Positions 6,626-7,401 of a DNA stretch of 7,401 bases are shown here, in pieces. Location of the stretch: the NCBI GenBank assembly GCA_025362765.1, contig JANYFI010000142.1, positions 1-7,401 on the forward strand, written 5' to 3'. The position numbers and the translations under genes are program-made. A model generated the notes under the pieces. The model saw nothing but the letters and a program-made list of their open reading frames with translations, searched no databases and was not told the DNA's origin. This stretch comes from Ferruginibacter sp. (GTDB lineage: Bacteria; Bacteroidota; Bacteroidia; Chitinophagales; Chitinophagaceae). Position 1 is the stretch's first letter, and every line of letters begins with the position of its first letter.

Positions 6626-6736
6626 TCAATTTTTTTCGGCCAGCGATTTTTCGAGCCCTGCAATCTTGCCTTTTTCCGCTTTCAACAATGCAGCATACAG
6701 CGATTTAATCACCGCCGCCTGCTCAATAATTTCATT
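6626..6736 (-). pseudogene. Short coding-like remnant, start codon out of frame
   Basis: A 36-codon frame reads NEIIEQAAVIKSLYAALLKAEKGKIAGLEKSLAEKN and ends at a TGA (6626-6628). It is rich in Ala, Leu, Lys and Glu, predicted helical, with an xxLxxxL pattern, and looks far more like real protein than random AT-rich translation. It has no ATG: a TAA lies directly upstream, while an ATG overlapping its first codon (6735-6733) is one base out of frame and closes after MKLLSRRR. A GTG at 6712 could initiate 28 residues. The likely explanations are a frameshifted small gene or the surviving end of a longer one. I do not recognise the family. Confidence 0.35.
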
Positions 6737-6801
6737 TTAAAGTATTAAATGTGCGTTGATGATTGAAAGCATTTACTATCCTGGCTGGTTCGCACCTTGT
6801 T

Positions 6802-6836
6802 CGTATTATCTGCGTATTATCTGCGTCAATTGACGC
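6802..6836. repeat. 11-nt tandem repeat running into a 14-bp palindrome
   Basis: CGTATTATCTG occurs at 6802-6812 and again at 6813-6823, and a third copy starts with CGT at 6824-6826. The end of the second copy forms the left edge of the perfect palindrome GCGTCAATTGACGC (6823-6836). About 25 nt further, AGAAGATACGAA (6859-6870) is a 10-of-12 match to the reverse complement of 6800-6811, so the whole block has dyad character. Confidence 0.5.
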
Positions 6837-7200
6837 TCTTGGTACGAAGCAATCCAAAAGAAGATACGAATGAAACCTTAAAGAAAAGTGGCGCTATTTC
6901 CCTCCATGTAACCCTGTTATAAAAATTATTAAAGTATAGCCTAAAAATAAAATTAAATCGTAGAAAAATACCTGTATACACTTTACCACTTTACTGCAAT
7001 TGCTGATTTCAATTACGCCATTTTACAAATTAGTGGTGACATTTTTTTATGCCTGTAACCCCAGTTACTGAAATGATAAGTTGATCTTTAGCTTAACGAA
7101 GGTTGGTAACCCATCCGTTTACTACCACCGTTATAACCCGGCATAAAAACTTAGGGAATGGTTGATGAATGATGCCCGACAAAAATGTTTTTGCACGCCT

Positions 7201-7401
7201 TTAAAATACAAAATCAGCTACTTCGCCGGGATTATTTAAGCGGCTGCTTTTTCTTTCGCCATGCGCCATCACATGGATGATTTGCATTTGCTGTGGCTTG
7301 GTCTCGTATAAAATATTATCGGTTACCGTAATTTTTTTTACCGTCGCAATATTATCTACCTCATAATAACTAATGATCCCTTCTTCCTGTTGTTCGAAAC
7401 C
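7201..7401 (-). CDS. C-terminal end of an unrecognised protein, N-terminus outside window
   Basis: The minus-strand frame is open from the right edge (7401) to a TAA at 7201-7203, giving 66 residues. It contains YYEVDNIATVKKITVTDNILYE and ends LNNPGEVADFVF. Composition and codon use look coding: beta-strand-like alternation in the first half and a charged loop (HGERKSSR) before the end. I do not recognise the family, and no membrane segment, sorting domain or catalytic motif is visible. No clear terminator follows; the AT-rich dyad CAAAAACATTTTTG just downstream (about 7181-7194) is weak. Confidence 0.65.
   Translation of the reverse strand, partial: GFEQQEEGIISYYEVDNIATVKKITVTDNILYETKPQQMQIIHVMAHGERKSSRLNNPGEVADFVF

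Larger units (their letters stand above)
6438..7200. other. Gene-poor, possibly decayed stretch
   Basis: This 763-nt stretch separates the broken front of the T9SS gene from the partial gene at the right edge. It contains dyads at 6431-6475, a 36-codon coding-like remnant at 6626-6736, an 11-nt tandem repeat with a 14-bp palindrome at 6802-6836, and a very AT-rich block around 6910-6985. Between about 7025 and 7145 the minus strand has short coding-like pieces broken by stops (for example LPTFVKLKINLSFQ, resembling the last strand of an outer-membrane barrel), which could be decayed sequence or coincidence. No RNA gene was recognised. Confidence 0.55.

Noticed and set aside
6429..6740. 103-residue plus-strand frame
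   Set aside because: Its composition does not look coding, it lies over dyads and antisense to the helical remnant at 6626-6736, and it has no credible promoter with a -33 element.

Overview
The window reads as chromosomal DNA of a member of the Bacteroidota, most likely near Chitinophagaceae or Sphingobacteria. Three things point there: a secreted protein ending in a type IX secretion (T9SS) sorting domain, a perfect Bacteroidota -7 promoter box (TAnnTTTG) in front of a small gene, and a collagen-like protein whose N-terminus has the IGIGT...GFLPPRMT head typical of that phylum. The placement rests on motif recognition only.

Layout from left to right. (1) Positions 1-1024, minus strand: the N-terminal 341 residues of a secreted collagen-like protein; its C-terminus lies outside the window. 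(2) 1025-1611: a gene-poor gap with an inverted repeat enclosing a palindrome. (3) 1662-2228, plus strand: a NUMOD4/HNH homing-type endonuclease with a C-terminal helix-turn-helix and its own promoter. (4) 2235 to about 2719, minus strand: the last ~145 codons of a cation-transporting P-type ATPase, interrupted by an in-frame TAG and missing everything upstream. Its truncated end abuts 23-nt tandem repeats (2720-2811). (5) 2801-2983, minus strand: a possible 60-residue protein of unknown function. (6) 3402-6413, minus strand: a large T9SS-exported protein with Ig-like repeats, a fibronectin-III-like domain and a C-terminal sorting domain, followed by a strong intrinsic terminator (3351-3381). 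Its 5' end appears lost. (7) 6438-7200: a non-coding or decayed stretch with palindromes, an 11-nt tandem repeat and a short coding-like remnant. (8) 7201-7401, minus strand: the last 66 codons of an unrecognised gene that enters from the right.

There is no evident operon or shared pathway. The two large proteins are both predicted to be exported and are plausibly cell-surface structures. Between and beside them lie eroded material (the ATPase tail, the truncated 5' end of the T9SS protein, small orphan frames) and one selfish-type nuclease gene. I did not find a convincing new multi-gene system. The most worthwhile leads are the chimeric 5' end of the T9SS protein, the nonsense-interrupted ATPase remnant bounded by 23-nt repeats, the regular collagen array, and the structured non-coding DNA at 1198-1288 and 6800-6870.
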